In this document: positions 59,846 to 64,000 of the stretch, one piece after another
Position numbering within the stretch: position 1 is the stretch's first letter
How the letters are laid out: the number at the start of each line of letters is the position of its first letter
NCBI GenBank assembly: GCA_903813345.2
Contig: CAIIXF020000007.1
Span: 13,004,714 to 13,068,713, forward strand
DNA length: 64,000 nt
Source: Owenia fusiformis
Lineage: Eukaryota; Annelida; Polychaeta; Sabellida; Oweniidae
Direction: 5' to 3'
Program-made: the position numbers and the translations under genes
The notes under the pieces: generated by a model
Told to the model about the DNA's origin: nothing
Seen by the model: the letters and a program-made list of their open reading frames with translations, nothing else
Databases searched by the model: none

Positions 59846-60986
59846 CCCTACTATCACACCAAACTAGTTCTCACTACGTTCTCGAAAATGGGCTTAAACT
59901 GTGCACAAACAGATTTAACGTACTAAGAACCCACTAAGAACCATTTGGGATATGTTTACAAACTTCATGAAACTACTCGAAGGAGTAGGTCCTCCAGAAC
60001 TTAGAGCATGCTCAAAATTTTCTGGTGATCGTCACGTTCTGCAATCAGAACGAGTGACAACGTACTTAAGACGACCTGGACGCAATGGGGACACACTACA
60101 AACGGAAGTGTCGTACTTCAATCCTACTAGGGACGTATTACAACGTTGTGTAGTCAGGCGTAAATTGCAGCCATGAGTACTCCAATCTAGTCCTTATGAG
60201 CTTGTTCATTCTGTTCGTAGACAGACCCAACTCGACCGAATAACGTCCTTCCCATTTATAAAGGTTCACAGAAGGTTCTCATAAAGTTCTAAGAACGTCC
60301 GTGTACTTCTCACAGTCATTAATACGTTGATAATTCAGTAACATATTAGGACGTATTGAGAACGAGGTACAACTAATTGTCAACTGGTTTAAACTGATTA
60401 AGGATGTAATTGAACTGCTTGGATACGTGGTGTAGACGAGACGAACGCACAATTTAACCCGATCTAAACTTGATACCAACGTACTGCAGACGGAATAAAG
60501 ACGAGATGAACGTATTAAAAACTGCTTATGAACGAATTAACAAAAATAGCTATCATACCAGAACCAGTTGTCACTGCATTCTTCAAAACGTTGCTGAATC
60601 AGTTTTAAACTGTGTGCGAACTGAATGAACGTACCTACAAGGTTCTACGGTCTGTTTACGAACTTCATGGACTTTCCCGGACAGGGAATGTGATTTAGAA
60701 TTTTGAATAGATTCAAAATTCGATGGCAACCATACCGTTCTGTAATCAGGTCATGATGACCTTCTAGTCTAAGGGACGCGTTATACGACATTGCACACCG
60801 ACGTGGTGCGACCTGAACGAACTGCGAATGAGATGGACGTATGGCCACGTATTGAAGACTGTTTATGAACGAAGTAACTAATTATTTTAGACATATTTCC
60901 CGACCACAGCCAGATTGAGCCCGTTTTACGATGTTTTCGTAGGACTGGCAAGAATGGGTAAGAACTAGTTTGGTGTGATAGGGGGG
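59846..60986. mobile_element. 1.1-kb TIR element, ACGT/CpG-rich interior
   Basis: Inverted ends CTATCACACCAAACTAGTTCT, preceded by CCCTA/CCCCC, bound an interior full of ACGT words (AACGTA, GAACGTCC, GTACTTA) and CpGs, unlike the flanks. No transposase and no clear TSD is seen. The style resembles the element at 47649-48622, but the termini differ. Confidence 0.7.
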
Positions 60987-62121
60987 TAATAATTAATATT
61001 ATTGAGATATATTCCAATCTTTCATCAAAACTAGTAATCTATCTGGTTGAGTGGAAGCAGCCAACATAAAATGCTAAATACCTGTATATTGATCGTTTGA
61101 CCTTGACTGATTCTTGAATTGAGGTGAACTTGTCCAAAAGCCTTGAAACCCCAAATACCTAGATATTGAGCTTGTACCTTGAGATGACCCTGTCCCATAA
61201 ACACTGACTTTGGTCTCGGGTCACCTAATCATGCATGGCTAAGGATCACAGTATTCTTAAAGTGCCTTACAACACCTAATACTTAGATATTGACCTTGAC
61301 CAATGTAATGCTGACCTTGACCTCAGGCCACCTAATCATTGGTCGCCAAGGGTCACTGCAGCCCAAAGGACCAAATACCTAGAACATCTGTAGAACCAAA
61401 TACCTAGAAATTGACCTTTGACCTAGGAATGACCATGACCCCAGGTCACATAGTCCGAAGTTGCCAAGGTTCACAACAGTCCCCAAATGCATTAAAATGC
61501 CAAATACCAAGATACTGACCTTTGACCTTGGACAGACCAGGACCTAAGGCCACCTAATCATGGGACATCAAGGGTCACAGCACAGACCAAGGGTCTTAAA
61601 AAGCGAATAACCTATATATTGAATTTTTACCTTGGAATGACCTTGACCTCTGACCTTCATATAATGCCCAATGATGACCCACCATGCTTTATAGTAAGAT
61701 AACTTGAAATATTTGTAGATATGATGGAGTGATTACCTTGACAACTTTGTATCCTCCGTGAGCAGACCTAATCTTTAAAGTAGACATTCCCACCTTTCAA
61801 ATGGTATATTGAAACCCAAGACATCTTGCAAATGAACGGAATGCCCAAAGAACGGATTTCTCCTTACATACTGTACATGCATTACTGCTTATTTATTAAC
61901 AGAAATGTTTGATGCAAAACATATCTAAGCAAATATAAATAATTAAACAGATATAAATTGTATTGTTTAAATGTTACAGAAGCCATCGAGGTACATTGAG
62001 ACATGCATTACATTGTGTTTAAATAAAGTAATGTCACGACACTGTATAATATCGTCATCTTCGTGATTGTGTTAATAAACATAAATACATTGAGGCATGT
62101 TGTGATGTTTGTTGTGTAAAG
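60987..62121. repeat. Diverged 110-130-bp repeats, otherwise gene-free
   Basis: From about 61080 to 61690, units with CCAAATACCTAGA(T/A)ATTGACC, TTGACCT and GGTCACCTAATCATG recur about five times. The part 61700-62121 shows no recognisable exon on either strand, including none for the missing 5' part of the DPP gene. Confidence 0.6.
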
Positions 62122-63952
62122 ATCATCGGCCAGGATAGAATCCAGGTACAATTAAGGTGCAACACAAGCATTTGGTCAGGTACGCCAATCATAATATCAC
62201 TAGTTGTTAAGGGTAAGCCTCCTGGTTGCTTCAAGTATCTTTCTATGATACGAGACATAATTTCAGCAGACAACATCATGGGAAGTAAGTGACTATTTCT
62301 ATTGTTCAATCATCAAAGATATGTCATTATTTACTTTGTGCTGTCAGAATCACAACAGTTTAGGCCAAAAATAATTATTTGAGAAATAAAAAGCTGTATA
62401 TTGTAGATATTATGAGAGCTTTATGATCAGATCAATCCTTGTATAACATTAAAATTTGAATTTTGCTTTCCAAAACATGGACATGGCAAGATACGTGAAT
62501 TGTTCAAAGAATTCTAAAAATGAGGATCTTATTTTGAGACACTGTTTCTTGATTTCTCTGACCCACCTTTTAAATCATGTTCAACTGCAAGGGAAGAGTC
62601 ATCCATTAACCACATTTAAATTGCTATTACAACAAAGGACAGAAACAAAACAAATATCAGTTTCTGGTAGGATGTTATATTACATCAAGATATATTAAGG
62701 AATATTAAGGAATGAGTTTATTTATCACATCATGTATAGTATTCAGATTATGTGTAGTATTCAGATGATGTGTAGTATTCAGATTATGTGTAGTATTCAG
62801 ATAATGTATAGTATTCAGATGATGTTTAATATTCAGATTATGTGTAGTATTCAGATTATGTGTAGTATTCAGATGGTGTGTAGTATTCAAATGATATGTA
62901 GTCTTCAGATTATGTGTTGTAGTCAGATGATGTGTAGTATTCAGATGATGTAAAGTATTCAGACGATGTGTAGTATTCAGATTATGTGTTGTATTCAGAT
63001 GATGTGTAGTATTCAGATGATGTGTAGTATTCAGATGATGTGTAGTATCCCGATGATGTGTACTATTCAGATTATGTGTAGCATTCAGATTATGTGTAGT
63101 ATTCAGATTATGTGTAGTATTCAGATGATGTATAGTATTTAGATGATGTGTAGTATTCAGATGATGTGTGGTATTCAGATGATGTGTAGTATTCAGATTA
63201 TGTGTAGTATTCAGATTATATATAGCATTCAGATTCAGATTACGTGTAGTATTCAGATGTATAATATTCAGATGATGTGTAGTCTTCAGATGATGTGTGG
63301 TATTCAGATGATGTGTAGTATTCAGATTATGTGTAGTATTCAGAATATATATAGCATTCAGATTCAGATTACGTGTAGTATTCAGATGTATAATATTCAG
63401 ATGATGTGTAGTCTTCAGATGATGTGTAGTATTCAGATGATGTGTGGTATTCAGATTATGTGTAGTATTCAGATTATGTGCAGCATTCAGATTCAGATGA
63501 TGTGTATTCAGATGATGTGTAGTATTCAGATGATGTGTAGTATTCAGATAATGTGTAGTATTCAGATTCAGATTTAGGTAAACTATAAGTATGTCTTATC
63601 TCATATCTTTTCTTCAGGTGTGGCTGTTACTGCATTCCTTGTAACAATATTTCTCTTTGAGAAGCTTGTATGCGGCAAAAATAAGATGGTGAAGGTCAAT
63701 TATATGAAGAAATATAAAGTCAGTCACTACTTCGACAGAGTCAATGTATTTTCGATAGAAAGGCACATTGAACGTATGGAGAAGCTTGTGAACCATTATA
63801 CTGCAACCACGCCAATGACCTCAAAAGACAAGCGGATTTTGAAGGGAACAATAAAAGGGATGAAAAAAGTTAAGAAGCTCTTACATAAGTTCTCACCTCA
63901 TATTAAAGAAATTTATCAAATGAAGGTTGATATTAGATTAGTGCTTGGAAAT
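62122..63952 (+). CDS. Unrecognised gene, two internal exons with one membrane segment (partial)
   Basis: The downstream exon 63618-63952 follows CTTTTCTTCAG and encodes a hydrophobic stretch (VAVTAFLVTIFLFEKLVC) and then a very basic, Lys/His/Met-rich segment (KVNYMKKYKVSHYFDRV, MKKVKKLLHKFSPHIKEIY). It ends at AAT|GTATGT, or possibly earlier at AAG|GTTGAT. A possible preceding exon, 62122-62284, is open on the plus strand (VQLRCNTSIWSGTPIIISLV, FKYLSMIRDIISADNIMG) and ends GGAA|GTAAGT with phase matching the next exon. The product may be a single-pass membrane protein with a basic cytoplasmic tail. The family is unknown, and the gene continues outside the window. Confidence 0.45.
62740..63575. 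repeat. 18-bp minisatellite with higher-order repeats
   Basis: About 45 units of TGATGTGTAGTATTCAGA/TTATGTGTAGTATTCAGA. Between about 63170 and 63480 a larger block of roughly 130 bp, marked by GCATTCAGATTCAGATTACG, is itself repeated. Because the unit is six codons long, both strands stay open (MCSIQM-type strings); no gene is implied. Confidence 0.92.
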
Positions 63953-64000
63953 GTATGTTGGATTTCTACATGGGAAGGATGAAATGTTCAAAAACGCACA

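Noticed and set aside
62055-62309. 84-codon minus-strand frame (LSAEIMSRIIERYLKQPGG)
   Set aside because: The same stretch is open on the plus strand with a strong GTAAGT donor and a phase-matched next exon; no family was recognised for the minus reading.
62732-63577. Open frames of repetitive MCSIQM/NTTHNL-type peptides on both strands
   Set aside because: The 18-bp repeat is a multiple of three without stops, so frames stay open on both strands by chance.

Overview
This is a window of an invertebrate animal nuclear genome. It is AT-rich and intron-rich, with GT-AG introns, and it is crowded with foldback/MITE-type DNA transposons and minisatellites. The gene families and a decayed PAN plus fibrinogen-like gene related to 'skeletal organic matrix protein 5-like' proteins suggest a marine lophotrochozoan, perhaps a bivalve mollusc. 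This placement is an inference of moderate-to-low confidence.

Layout. (1) 1-2600: a 2.4-kb long-TIR foldback transposon with a nested Harbinger-like MITE. (2) 3285-34958, + strand: a complete 17-exon ERCC3/XPB gene, the TFIIH helicase/translocase subunit. All exon phases join to one 805-aa frame. Its introns hold most of the repeats: hairpin MITEs, a 33-copy 77-bp array in intron 6, a split 57-bp array in intron 8, and a second long-TIR foldback in intron 9. Intron 1 also carries a broken secreted PAN/fibrinogen-like gene on the opposite strand. (3) 37639-46933, - strand: a six-coding-exon gene for a ~1999-aa protein with about 28 zinc-finger cores. It converges tail-to-tail with ERCC3, and a possible non-coding first exon and NRF1-type promoter lie near 52.1-52.2 kb. 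(4) 54991-59195, - strand: the last ten exons (358 aa) of a DPP8/DPP9-type prolyl peptidase, with the catalytic Ser, Asp and His all visible. Its 5' exons were not found in the window. (5) About 62.1-63.95 kb, + strand: two exons of an unrecognised gene with one predicted membrane segment, running off the right edge.

The most notable signal is the pair of foldback elements at 126-2570 and 28037-29894. They share CAC-starting termini, exact 5-bp target-site duplications, arms of roughly 0.45-0.5 kb, and a repeated TGTnAnGGAGC box whose terminal and subterminal copies are exactly 363 bp apart in both. They are clearly one diverged family. The 5-bp TSD and CAC ends recall the Transib/RAG superfamily, but no transposase is present.

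Three further cases show small tandem duplications lying on exon/intron junctions: the ERCC3 exon 12 3' end, the last-exon acceptor of the DPP gene including its catalytic His codon, and a splice donor of the same gene. The genes are not functionally linked. They are neighbours in a repeat-rich region.
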